From Paenibacillus sp. ACRRY (GTDB taxonomy: Bacteria; Bacillota; Bacilli; Paenibacillales; Paenibacillaceae): DNA of 64,000 bases. Both the position numbers and the translations under genes were made by a program. Each line of letters opens with the position of its first letter. The stretch's first letter is position 1. The stretch lies in the NCBI RefSeq assembly GCF_022346995.1, contig NZ_JAKRNM010000016.1, positions 1 through 64,000 on the forward strand, read 5' to 3'. Positions 55,923 through 64,000 of the stretch are shown here, one piece after another. A model generated the notes under the pieces. That model saw only the letters and a program-made list of their open reading frames with translations. It did not search any database and was not told where the DNA came from.

Positions 55923-58589
55923 ATGTCTGAAGAAAAAAAATCAGCTGCAACAGAAATGCCGACTACGTATGATCCGAAAGCTGCGGAGCAGAAATGGTAT
56001 TCCACCTGGACAGAGCGTGGATACTTCAAGGCTGGTCAGCGCAAGGATGCTGAGCCGTATACGATTGTAATTCCACCCCCGAACGTAACCGGTATGCTTC
56101 ATATCGGGCATGCACTGGACTTTACACTCCAGGATATCCTGATCCGAACCAAACGGATGCAAGGATACGACGCATTGTGGCTCCCGGGTTCCGACCACGC
56201 AGGAATTGCGACTCAAACCAAAGTAGAGCAAAAGCTGCGTGAAGAAGGTTTGACCCGTTATGACCTTGGACGCGAGAAGTTCCTGGATAAAGTCTGGGAT
56301 TGGAAAGACCAATACGCGACAACGATCCGTCAGCAGTGGGGTAAAATGGGGCTGTCTCTGGATTATTCACGTGAACGCTTCACGCTCGATGAAGGGCTTT
56401 CCCAAGCTGTGCGCAAAGTGTTTGTTCAACTATATGAAAAAGGCCTGATTTACAGAGGTAAACGTATTATTAACTGGGATCCAGTGAACCGCACTGCATT
56501 GTCTGACATTGAGGTTGAGTACAAAGAGGTTCAGGGACACCTGTACCATCTGAAATACCCACTTAAGGACGGAAGCGGTTATGTTACGGTGGCAACGACT
56601 CGTCCGGAGACGATGCTCGGTGATACTGCGGTTGCTGTTCATCCAAAAGATGAACGTTATGCAGACATGATTGGTAAAACGCTGATTCTGCCAATCATCG
56701 GCCGGGAGATTCCGGTTATTGCAGATGATTATGTAGATAAGGAGTTCGGAAGCGGTGCTGTAAAAATTACGCCTGCACATGATCCGAATGACTTCGAAGT
56801 GGGTCTACGCCACAATTTGCCTCAGATCATAGTCATGGATGAGACAGGTACAATGAATGCGGAAGCAGGCAAATATCAGGGTATGGATCGCAGCGACTGC
56901 CGCAAGCAGATCGTTGCAGATTTGCAGGAACTTGGTGTGTTGATCGACATTGAGGATCACACACACCAAGTTGGACACAGCGAACGGACGGGAGCTGTGG
57001 TTGAGCCTTATTTGTCCACACAATGGTTTGTTGAGATGAAGCCTCTCGCAGAAAGAGCCATTCAAAAACAGCAAAACGGGGAAGGCGTAAACTTCGTTCC
57101 GGATCGTTTTGAGAAAACGTATCTGAACTGGATCGAAAATGTTCGTGACTGGTGTATCTCCCGTCAGTTGTGGTGGGGACATCGCATTCCAGCATGGTAC
57201 GACGATGAGACTGGCGAAATTATTGTATCGGCTGAAGATCCAACAACACTTCCAGAGTACGCTGGTCGTAAGCTGAGACAGGATGAAGATGTTCTGGATA
57301 CGTGGTTCAGTTCGGCATTGTGGCCTTTCTCCACGCTCGGCTGGCCTGAAGATGCTGAAGATCTGAAACGTTATTATCCGACAAGTGTGCTTGTAACCGG
57401 TTATGACATCATTTATTTCTGGGTTGCACGGATGATCTTCACAGCTCTGGAGTTCACGGACGAAATTCCATTCAAAGATGTTCTGATGCATGGTCTGGTT
57501 CGTGATGCGGATGGCCGCAAAATGTCCAAATCACTCGGTAATGGTGTAGATCCACTGGATGTTATTGAGAAATACGGCGCAGACGCGATGCGTTATATGA
57601 TCTCCACCAGCAGCACGCCTGGCCAGGATCTTCGTTTCCGCTGGGAGCGGGTAGAGCAGGCACGCAACTTTGCGAACAAAATCTGGAATGCATCACGTTT
57701 CGCACTGATGAATCTGGAAGGCTTTACTTACGAAGATCGCGACATCAGCGGAGAGCTTGGAACAGCGGATTATTGGATTCTGCACCGTCTGAACGAAACT
57801 TCCCGCGATATTACGCGTCTAATCGAAGCATACGAATTTGGGGAAACAGGACGATTGCTGTACAACTTTATCTGGGATGACCTCTGTGACTGGTATATTG
57901 AATTTTCCAAGTTGTCCTTCTACGGTGAAGATCCGGTTGCCAAGAAAAAAACACAATCGGTACTCGCTTACGTCCTGGACCACACCATGCGTCTGATTCA
58001 CCCGTTTATGCCTTACATCTCGGAAGAAATCTGGCAGCATCTGCCTCATGAAGGCGAGACGATTACACTTGCTTCGTGGCCAGTGTATGATCCTGCGCTG
58101 GAAAATCCGGAAGCCGTTGCCGAGATGAATCTGCTTATGGATACCATTCGTGCCGTACGTAACATTCGTGCAGAAGTAAACGTGCCGATGAGCAAGAAGA
58201 TTGAATTGATGGTAAAAGCGAACAGTGCCGAGACATTCAGCATTATCGAACGCAACAGCCATTACATCCAACGATTCTGCAATACATCCGAGTTCGACAG
58301 CGGACTTGATCTGAGTTCACCAGATAAGGCCATGAGTGCTGTAATTACGGGGGCTGAACTTTACTTGCCACTGGCTGGACTGATTGATATTGAGCAGGAA
58401 GTGGCTCGCCTGGAGAAAGAGCTGCAGAGCCTTGAAGGCGAAGTACTCCGTGTAGAGAAGAAGCTGGCGAATGAAGGCTTCGTAGCCAAGGCACCAGCCA
58501 AGGTTATTGAGGAAGAACGCGCCAAACAAGCGGATTATTCGGATAAACGGGATAAAGTCATCGCCCGGATCAAGGAACTGAAAGGTTAA
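55923..58589 (+). CDS. valS: Valyl-tRNA synthetase
   Basis: The 888-residue class I synthetase charges tRNA-Val. HIGH motif HIGH (near residue 60) and KMSKS ([10 protein letters not shown], near residue 532) are intact. The editing domain includes [19 protein letters not shown], and a C-terminal coiled coil ([18 protein letters not shown]) ends the protein. It is under T-box control and is followed by folC after a terminator. Confidence 0.98.
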   Translation: MSEEKKSAATEMPTTYDPKAAEQKWYSTWTERGYFKAGQRKDAEPYTIVIPPPNVTGMLHIGHALDFTLQDILIRTKRMQGYDALWLPGSDHAGIATQTKVEQKLREEGLTRYDLGREKFLDKVWDWKDQYATTIRQQWGKMGLSLDYSRERFTLDEGLSQAVRKVFVQLYEKGLIYRGKRIINWDPVNRTALSDIEVEYKEVQGHLYHLKYPLKDGSGYVTVATTRPETMLGDTAVAVHPKDERYADMIGKTLILPIIGREIPVIADDYVDKEFGSGAVKITPAHDPNDFEVGLRHNLPQIIVMDETGTMNAEAGKYQGMDRSDCRKQIVADLQELGVLIDIEDHTHQVGHSERTGAVVEPYLSTQWFVEMKPLAERAIQKQQNGEGVNFVPDRFEKTYLNWIENVRDWCISRQLWWGHRIPAWYDDETGEIIVSAEDPTTLPEYAGRKLRQDEDVLDTWFSSALWPFSTLGWPEDAEDLKRYYPTSVLVTGYDIIYFWVARMIFTALEFTDEIPFKDVLMHGLVRDADGRKMSKSLGNGVDPLDVIEKYGADAMRYMISTSSTPGQDLRFRWERVEQARNFANKIWNASRFALMNLEGFTYEDRDISGELGTADYWILHRLNETSRDITRLIEAYEFGETGRLLYNFIWDDLCDWYIEFSKLSFYGEDPVAKKKTQSVLAYVLDHTMRLIHPFMPYISEEIWQHLPHEGETITLASWPVYDPALENPEAVAEMNLLMDTIRAVRNIRAEVNVPMSKKIELMVKANSAETFSIIERNSHYIQRFCNTSEFDSGLDLSSPDKAMSAVITGAELYLPLAGLIDIEQEVARLEKELQSLEGEVLRVEKKLANEGFVAKAPAKVIEEERAKQADYSDKRDKVIARIKELKG

Positions 58590-58597
58590 TGTTTCTG

Positions 58598-58637
58598 GGT
58601 CGGATGGAGAGCAAGCATGCCATCCGGCCGCTTTTTT
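58598..58637 (+). terminator. Rho-independent terminator between valS and folC
   Basis: GGTCGGATGG (58598-58607) pairs with CCATCCGGCC (58620-58629, one G-U), followed by GCTTTTTT. It lies just before the folC ribosome site, so folC expression depends on read-through or another promoter. Confidence 0.8.
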
Positions 58638-58667
58638 CAATCAAACTCGGGACCGAAGGTGAAACAT

Positions 58668-60044
58668 ATGACGGAACTTAATGGCACGGGCGTAGATGCC
58701 CCTCTGCATACCTATGACGAGGCTGTGGACTGGATCAATGGCCTTATTCCTTTTGGCATCAGACCCGGATTGGAACGAATCACGGAGCTCATGTCATTGC
58801 TCGGTAATCCTCATCAGCGTCTCAAATTTATTCATGTCGCGGGAACGAACGGAAAAGGTTCGACTTGCGCTTTTTTGACGTCAGTGCTGCTTCAGGCGGG
58901 GTACGATGTAGGAACGTTTACGTCTCCGTATATCACGAAATTCACGAATCGTTTTCAATACAACGGCGAGGATATTCCGGAAGAGACACTGCTGAAGTTG
59001 GCGAATCGACTCCATCCGCTGGTCACAGATATGGCCTCTACTGATCTTGGATCACCTACCATGTTCGAAGTGTCTACAGCCCTGGCACTCTTGTACTATG
59101 CAGAAGAGTGTTATCCGGATGTTGTAGTATGGGAGACTGGACTGGGGGGAAGGATGGACGTAACGAATATCGTTACACCCGTAGTTTCGGTCATTACGAA
59201 TATCGGTATGGATCATACGGATGTCCTGGGTGATACCATTGAAGCGATTGCGGGAGAAAAAGCAGGCATTATTAAACCAGGCGTACCTGTTGTCACCTGT
59301 GTTACGCAGCCAGAGGCTGTTAAGGTGATTCAGGAAAAGGCCCAGCAAGTCCGATCAACTGTGTATTTGTCGGGAGAACAATTCTCTTACCATAGACTCC
59401 ATAGTGATGAGAATGGTCAATCCTTTCATTTTGCAGGACCATTCCGCGAACTGGATGTTTGCATTCGAATGCAGGGCATTTATCAGATGGATAATGCTGC
59501 GGGTGCTCTTATGGTGCTTGAATTGCTCAGACAGTACATGGCATTCATTCTGGATGACAGAGATATTGCCCTTGGATTGGAGAATGCCTTCTGGGCTGGC
59601 CGATTCGAGAAGGTCGTTCACGAACCCCGAATTGTACTGGATGGTGCGCATAATCCGGAAGGGGCGGAGTCACTGGCCAAGAGCATTGTCGACGTATATC
59701 CTCACAACAAGTTAAATTTGATGATGGGCATGCTGGCGAATAAGCATCACGAAGCGTATTTGCAGCATATACTGCCACTAGTGGATACGCTGATCCTGAC
59801 CGAGCCAGATTTCCGACGCAAGATGGATGCAGCCGAGTTGCTGCAGATCGTCGAGCGGGTACGTCCTGCCATTGCGAAAGAAAATCTGGAAATCATCGTC
59901 GAGCCCGATTGGGCGAAGGCACTTGATCTATTGAAGTCACGGACGGAAGCGGAAGATCTGGGGGTGGTGTCCGGCACACTGTATCTCATTGCAGATGTGA
60001 GGGCAGCCCTTTTGCATCAAACCGATTCTGAAAAAGGTTGGTGA
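58668..60044 (+). CDS. folC: Folylpolyglutamate synthase / dihydrofolate synthase
   Basis: The 458-residue Mur-ligase-family enzyme adds glutamates to folate. Its P-loop is VAGTNGKGSTCAFL; further motifs are FTSPYITKFTNRFQYNG (folate binding), WETGLGGRMDVTNIV, GMDHTDVLG and VLDGAHNPEGA. ATG 58668 follows AAGGTGA; the frame is open upstream but runs through the terminator. valS-folC order is conserved in Bacillales. Confidence 0.95.
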   Translation: MTELNGTGVDAPLHTYDEAVDWINGLIPFGIRPGLERITELMSLLGNPHQRLKFIHVAGTNGKGSTCAFLTSVLLQAGYDVGTFTSPYITKFTNRFQYNGEDIPEETLLKLANRLHPLVTDMASTDLGSPTMFEVSTALALLYYAEECYPDVVVWETGLGGRMDVTNIVTPVVSVITNIGMDHTDVLGDTIEAIAGEKAGIIKPGVPVVTCVTQPEAVKVIQEKAQQVRSTVYLSGEQFSYHRLHSDENGQSFHFAGPFRELDVCIRMQGIYQMDNAAGALMVLELLRQYMAFILDDRDIALGLENAFWAGRFEKVVHEPRIVLDGAHNPEGAESLAKSIVDVYPHNKLNLMMGMLANKHHEAYLQHILPLVDTLILTEPDFRRKMDAAELLQIVERVRPAIAKENLEIIVEPDWAKALDLLKSRTEAEDLGVVSGTLYLIADVRAALLHQTDSEKGW

Positions 60045-61420
60045 AAGTTTTGTTAAATACATCAGAACACGTTCATTTTATAGGGATTGGCGGCTATGGC
60101 ATGAGTGCCATTGCACGAGTAATGCTGGAGATGGGATACACCGTTACCGGATCGGATGTTGCTTCACAGGAGTTGACTGAGAAGCTGGCAGCCAAGGGAG
60201 CGAAAATATATATCGGACATACGGCAGAACACGTAAATGGAGCAGATCTCGTGGTCTACTCTACAGCAGCTCCGGCAGATAATGTGGAGCGAGTGGCAGC
60301 CGAGCAGCTTAATATTCCGATTCTTCACCGTGCACAAATGCTAGCGCGCCTGCTCAACGAGCGCAAAGGTGTTGCAGTTGCAGGTGCCCACGGCAAAACG
60401 ACAACTTCCTCGATGATTGCACTTGTCATGGACAAATGCGATACAGACCCGACATATATCATTGGCGGAGAAATCATGAATTTGGGAACCAATGCGAAGG
60501 CGGGCCAAGGCGATTGGGTCGTGGCTGAAGCGGATGAGAGCGATGGATCGTTTTTGCAATATCATCCTTGGCTGGGTATTGTGACCAATATTGAAGCCGA
60601 CCATTTGGAAAATTACAATAGCGACTTCGAGGAACTCAAAAAAGCGTATGTACAGTTCTTGAGTCAGATCCGCCCGGAAGGCACAGCCATTGTCTGTGCG
60701 GATGATGAGAACGTTCAAAGCATTTTACCTGATCTGAAATCCCGAATAACGACATACGGCATTGATCAGAAGGCCGATTATATGGCATCGGATATCGTGT
60801 TGGGCGACCGCAGGATCTCCTTCACCATGAGCCATCAGGGTAACGTACTGGGAACGGTAGAACTCTCTGTTCCAGGTAAACATAATGTATACAACGCCAT
60901 GGCTACAGTCATTACCTGTCTGGAAGCAGGCATTCCATTTGAGAAAATCACGGCTGCCATTATTCAGTTCCATGGTGCCAAACGCAGATTCCAGGTGCTG
61001 GGTGAAGCACGGGATATTCTGGTCATCGATGACTATGCTCATCATCCGACTGAAATTGAGGCAACCATCAGTGCAGCGAAAGCGACAGGGAAACGTATTA
61101 TCGCGGTATTCCAACCACAGAGATATACGCGTACCTTCTTCCTGCTGGATGCGTTTAGTCGTGCTTTTGCGGAAGCAGATGAGGTACTTATTACCGACAT
61201 CTATTCTCCGGCGGGAGAAAAACAGATTGAAGGTGTTCACTCCGCTAAGCTGGTTGAACTGATTGTTCAGAACAGTAATGCTGCTGCTCGTTATTTGCCT
61301 ACCAAGGAAGAAGTGGTAGCAGATCTTCAGAATCGTCTGCAGCCAGGAGATCTTGTTCTCACCATGGGGGCAGGGGATATCTGGAAAGTTGGCGACACAC
61401 TGGCGAAAGGACTGAAATAG
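60041..61420 (+). CDS. murC: UDP-N-acetylmuramate--L-alanine ligase
   Basis: The 459-residue Mur ligase adds L-alanine to UDP-MurNAc in peptidoglycan synthesis. Motifs are HFIGIGGYGMSAIA, VAGAHGKTTTSSM (P-loop), VAEADESDGSFL, NIEADHLENY and IDDYAHHPTEI. The start is uncertain: GTG 60041 overlaps the folC stop, and a TTG at 60050 would remove three residues. Its place between folC and spoIIB differs from B. subtilis, where murC lies elsewhere; coupling to folC looks likely. Confidence 0.96.
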   Translation: MKVLLNTSEHVHFIGIGGYGMSAIARVMLEMGYTVTGSDVASQELTEKLAAKGAKIYIGHTAEHVNGADLVVYSTAAPADNVERVAAEQLNIPILHRAQMLARLLNERKGVAVAGAHGKTTTSSMIALVMDKCDTDPTYIIGGEIMNLGTNAKAGQGDWVVAEADESDGSFLQYHPWLGIVTNIEADHLENYNSDFEELKKAYVQFLSQIRPEGTAIVCADDENVQSILPDLKSRITTYGIDQKADYMASDIVLGDRRISFTMSHQGNVLGTVELSVPGKHNVYNAMATVITCLEAGIPFEKITAAIIQFHGAKRRFQVLGEARDILVIDDYAHHPTEIEATISAAKATGKRIIAVFQPQRYTRTFFLLDAFSRAFAEADEVLITDIYSPAGEKQIEGVHSAKLVELIVQNSNAAARYLPTKEEVVADLQNRLQPGDLVLTMGAGDIWKVGDTLAKGLK

Positions 61421-61432
61421 TCCATTTCTTTG

Positions 61433-61468
61433 ACCCGCTTGTCTTCGTAAAGAAGCAGGCGGGTTTTT
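61433..61468 (+). terminator. Rho-independent terminator after murC
   Basis: ACCCGC (61433-61438) pairs with GCGGGT (61459-61464), extended by an inner CTTCG/AGAAG region, followed by TTTTT. Confidence 0.8.
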
Positions 61469-61539
61469 GAATTTCTAGGAATCTTTCATTGTCTCTAGGC
61501 ATATAGCTGATATAAATGGGACAAAGGAGAGGGTACGGG

Positions 61540-62727
61540 GTGAGCAATGCTAGAATGACGTTTCGTTTCGGAGAGAACGAGTCGGACAAGCCGAATCATA
61601 AGGATGAGAAGGTGATTGGAACCTTTCCATCCTTATCTGATGAGATATCGCACAGTGCTCCGCGGATCGATGTCACGCCTTCATGGACACCGGAGGATAT
61701 TCCAGGAGATTGGGGAGAGACCACCCTAACCGGGACAAGCATTCTGGAGTCGGATCAGAGAAAAGAACGGAATCCGGATCCAGTACAATCGCAGTATGTT
61801 TATTCGGATCATACAGTGTATCCTGAGGAAAATGAGAAAGAGCTTCCTGAAGACAGCAATGATGTGGGTCATGACTGGATGGCGGATCGTGATAATTACT
61901 CCTACAAGCGAAATCGCCCTCCGAGAGGCTGGAAGATGATTGGTTCGGTTACGGGAGCACTGGTCACCGGTGCCCTTTTCGGTATGGTTATTCTCTCTTT
62001 CTTTAATCGGGAAGGAACAGGTCCCGACGTGCTTCCCCAAACCAATCAACCGGTATCGAGTGTGACGGGAGTGCAGGGGGCTTCCGGGACGGACCAACAA
62101 GCACAGTCAGCACTTAGCGGAGGCAGTTACTATGCGCTTCAGTATGGTGTTTTTAGTTCGCCTGAACGTGCTGAACAGGCCAAGCTTGAACTCTCACAGG
62201 CTGGTATTGCTGCAGGGACGGACCCGGAGGATGGAAATCGGGTGTATGCAGGCATCTCTTCTGACCGTGAGGAAGCGAAACTGCTGAGTTCTCGTCTTAA
62301 GGCGGAGGGTGTGGAATTGTATGTCAAAGAGATTGCATATCCTGCAGTTGATTCTTCTGCCCTCGGTATGAATGAGGGAGATGTTCAGCTCTTCTTCAGC
62401 AGCAGCACCGCATTGGTGGAACAACTATCCACATTGTCCATCGGGCAGCTTGGTCAAGCAAATCCAGAGCCTGTAGCCTCGGAAACGATGAATGCATTAC
62501 AGAATCAGCACCAGGCCTGGATAACAGGTATGGGTAAACTCTCGGCAGGTCTCGGACAAGAAGCAGCACCGATCGTTTCAGCCATGGATAAATCGATGAA
62601 CAGCGCAATTACGGCAGTTGCCGAGTACAACAAAAACCCCTCCGATGTACACATGTGGGCTGTACAAGCGGATCTGATGGATTATGTCCTGCAGCAGAAA
62701 AAATGGCTTGAAGGGATGAAGCAATAA
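61540..62727 (+). CDS. spoIIB: SpoIIB-like SPOR-domain sporulation protein
   Basis: The 395-residue protein has an acidic cytoplasmic region (~1-130), one membrane segment (GALVTGALFGMVILSFF, near residue 140) and an external part. It includes a SPOR-type domain (YYALQYGVFSSPERAEQAKLE to VELYVKEI), which usually binds denuded glycan at septa. In B. subtilis, SpoIIB localises septal hydrolases and sits just before maf-radC, as here. GTG 61540 is preferred over ATG 61516 because AAGGAGAGG lies about 9 bases upstream. The C-terminal ~110 residues are helical and not assigned. Confidence 0.82.
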   Translation: MSNARMTFRFGENESDKPNHKDEKVIGTFPSLSDEISHSAPRIDVTPSWTPEDIPGDWGETTLTGTSILESDQRKERNPDPVQSQYVYSDHTVYPEENEKELPEDSNDVGHDWMADRDNYSYKRNRPPRGWKMIGSVTGALVTGALFGMVILSFFNREGTGPDVLPQTNQPVSSVTGVQGASGTDQQAQSALSGGSYYALQYGVFSSPERAEQAKLELSQAGIAAGTDPEDGNRVYAGISSDREEAKLLSSRLKAEGVELYVKEIAYPAVDSSALGMNEGDVQLFFSSSTALVEQLSTLSIGQLGQANPEPVASETMNALQNQHQAWITGMGKLSAGLGQEAAPIVSAMDKSMNSAITAVAEYNKNPSDVHMWAVQADLMDYVLQQKKWLEGMKQ

Positions 62728-62762
62728 GATTTCCTTCCCCTAACACAGCCCCGAAATCCCTG

Positions 62763-62806
62763 TCCGGCAAGGAACTGGAAATAGTTCCCCTTGCCGGATT
62801 TGTGTT
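62763..62806 (+). terminator. Rho-independent terminator after spoIIB
   Basis: TCCGGCAAGGAACT (62763-62776) pairs with AGTTCCCCTTGCCGGA (62783-62798) with a two-base bulge, followed by TTTGTGTTT. Confidence 0.8.
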
Positions 62807-62834
62807 TGTATTGACGTACAAAACCCCGTATAAT
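62806..62834 (+). promoter_or_regulatory. Predicted sigma-A promoter
   Basis: TTGTAT (62806-62811) and TATAAT (62829-62834) are 17 bases apart, 37 bases before the DUF4321 gene. A closer TTGACG is only 12 bases from the -10. Confidence 0.55.
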
Positions 62835-62871
62835 AATGTGGGTGTCAAAAAATGGCGAGGGAAGATAACCG

Positions 62872-63114
62872 ATGAAAAAAAACTTCGGCATGTTAATACT
62901 GTTTCTTCTGCTCGGCTGGATGGCCGGAGCGTGGATCGCCAAGGCACTGCAGCCAGTCAAGGCTGTAGCCATTCTAACCAAAGCCACGACCATACGTTGG
63001 TCACCGCAGGCTGATCTGGATATTATCAGTTATGACATTTCATTTCAATTTCAAATGAGCCTCCTCAGTTTGATTGGCATTATTGCGGCTGTATGGCTGT
63101 ATCGCAGACTGTAG
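62872..63114 (+). CDS. DUF4321 family small membrane protein
   Basis: The 80-residue protein has two membrane segments (GMLILFLLLGWMAGAWIA and LLSLIGIIAAVWLYRRL) separated by a short loop. It fits DUF4321 proteins, which lie near maf in Firmicutes. The function is unknown. A weak AGGGAAGATAACCG region precedes the ATG. Confidence 0.8.
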   Translation: MKKNFGMLILFLLLGWMAGAWIAKALQPVKAVAILTKATTIRWSPQADLDIISYDISFQFQMSLLSLIGIIAAVWLYRRL

Positions 63115-63205
63115 GAGAATGACGATTTTTGACGACGAAACTAAGCGAATGACATCTACTATGGTGATGGGACAGATGTCGCCGTAGCATAAGGAGCCGT
63201 TTATT

Positions 63206-63817
63206 TTGAATAAATTACAATCGCGCCCTATTATTCTGGCCTCCACTTCGCCGCGGCGCAAGGATCTGATCGCTTCACTTCAACTAGCTTTCAAAGTAAT
63301 ACCAAGCCATGCGGATGAAGATACACCGCCGGAATGGACTCCTGAACAGACGGTTCAGGAGCTCGCCATGCGAAAAGCAATGGCTGTCTATCGTGGGCTT
63401 GAAGGTCAGGAACAGGACGCCATCATTGTAGGCAGTGACACTGTTGTTGTGCTGGAGGGAGATATTCTGGGCAAACCTGTGGATCAACAGGATGCTGAAC
63501 ATATGCTCGCCAGACTTCAGGGACGTACACATCGTGTATTCACTGGTGTGGCATGTATTGATGCTGGAGATGGAAAGTCCGTTGTACACTATCGGCAGAC
63601 CGAGGTAACGATGAAGGAGTTGTCCGAGGCAACGATCAGGGCGTATGTTCAGACAGGCGAGCCTATGGACAAAGCAGGATCGTATGCAATTCAAGGAATT
63701 GGCGCTTCACTGATAGATCGCATTGAAGGATGTTACTTTAATGTAGTGGGTTTGCCTCTTTCCCTGCTCAGCGACATGTTGGATGGATTCGGAGTTCATG
63801 TGCTGCCGCGAGCCTGA
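63206..63817 (+). CDS. maf: Maf family nucleoside triphosphate pyrophosphatase
   Basis: The 203-residue protein removes modified nucleotides (dTTP/UTP class) and in B. subtilis also affects septum formation. It starts at TTG 63206 with AAGGAG about 10 bases upstream. Motifs are ILASTSPRRKDLI, VGSDTVVVLEG, MLARLQGRTHRVFTGVA and GSYAIQGIGASLIDRIEGCY. The maf-radC order is standard. Confidence 0.95.
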   Translation: MNKLQSRPIILASTSPRRKDLIASLQLAFKVIPSHADEDTPPEWTPEQTVQELAMRKAMAVYRGLEGQEQDAIIVGSDTVVVLEGDILGKPVDQQDAEHMLARLQGRTHRVFTGVACIDAGDGKSVVHYRQTEVTMKELSEATIRAYVQTGEPMDKAGSYAIQGIGASLIDRIEGCYFNVVGLPLSLLSDMLDGFGVHVLPRA

Positions 63818-63852
63818 TTGTGGGAAATGATTGATGTGAAAAGAGGGAATAT

Positions 63853-64000
63853 ATGGAGTCGCCTCATTACATGATGCGCGACATCCCCCATGAAGAACGC
63901 CCGAGAGAACGCATGATGGAATATGGGGCGGGCGCCTTAAGCCATGCAGAACTGCTGGCTATTTTACTTCGGACGGGTACAAGGCAGGAATCGGCAGTGC
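63853..64000 (+). CDS. radC: RadC/JAB-domain DNA repair protein, 5' part (truncated by window end)
   Basis: Forty-nine residues are visible, starting [20 protein letters not shown] and continuing with [18 protein letters not shown], the N-terminal helix-hairpin-helix region of RadC. The metal-binding JAB/MPN domain lies beyond the window. An AAGAGGG ribosome site precedes ATG 63853. RadC may act in DNA metabolism, though its role is disputed. Follows maf as in B. subtilis. Confidence 0.9.
   Translation, partial: MESPHYMMRDIPHEERPRERMMEYGAGALSHAELLAILLRTGTRQESAV

Noticed and set aside
56805-57491. 228-residue open frame antisense to valS
   Set aside because: Composition is that of a reverse-strand shadow; valS is intact and full length.

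Overview
The window looks like chromosome of an endospore-forming Gram-positive bacterium, most probably a Paenibacillus. G+C is about one half, Shine-Dalgarno sequences are strong (AGGAGG), and TTG and GTG starts are frequent. A T-box leader and several sporulation genes (gerM, spoVID, spoIIB, lonB, a sporulation-type asparagine synthetase) are present. The genus is inferred from gene content and order; no database search was run.

Layout. (1) 1-5.6 kb: a plus-strand plant-polysaccharide locus (3' part of a glycosidase, GH43, polysaccharide deacetylase, GH105-type hydrolase). (2) 5.8-12.3 kb: mixed small genes (DUF72, methyltransferase, metallo-beta-lactamase-fold hydrolase), a membrane redox set (small anchored protein, ApbE, ferric-reductase-like haem protein) and a PgpA-family protein. 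(3) 12.4-15.0 kb: gerM-rph-rdgB, a conserved Bacillales block. (4) 15.1-31.7 kb: an accessory stretch. It holds a five-gene operon of the uncharacterised STM4015-STM4014-STM4013-STM4012-STM4011 families (leucine-rich-repeat protein, ATP-grasp-like protein, sulfatase-fold hydrolase, two radical SAM enzymes). After it come asnB, small unknown genes, and a 7.1-kb segment (methyltransferase, large S8 protease, MFS transporter) bracketed by two nearly identical tRNA-Arg(UCU) genes in inverted orientation. A 130-bp repeat that duplicates the tRNA 3' end lies beside the first tRNA. (5) 31.9-64 kb: a core block ordered much as in Bacillus subtilis: unknown gene, tig, clpP, clpX, ispG, lonB, lonA, ysxC, unknown gene, speD, the tetrapyrrole operon hemA-hemX-siroheme dehydrogenase-hemC-cobA/hemD-hemB-hemL, a pseudouridine synthase, spoVID, T-box-valS, folC, murC, spoIIB, a DUF4321 gene, maf and the start of radC.

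How the genes work together. The Clp and Lon genes form a protein quality-control set. The hem operon makes uroporphyrinogen III from glutamyl-tRNA and carries its own siroheme branch (the dehydrogenase and the CobA domain). The polysaccharide genes look like a side-chain and oligomer degradation set for pectin or xylan. The candidate for an undescribed system is the STM4011-4015 operon: its parts suggest enzymatic modification of a peptide or small molecule, but product and substrate are unknown. The gene before tig is also notable, because its only well-placed start appears to be an ATC codon.
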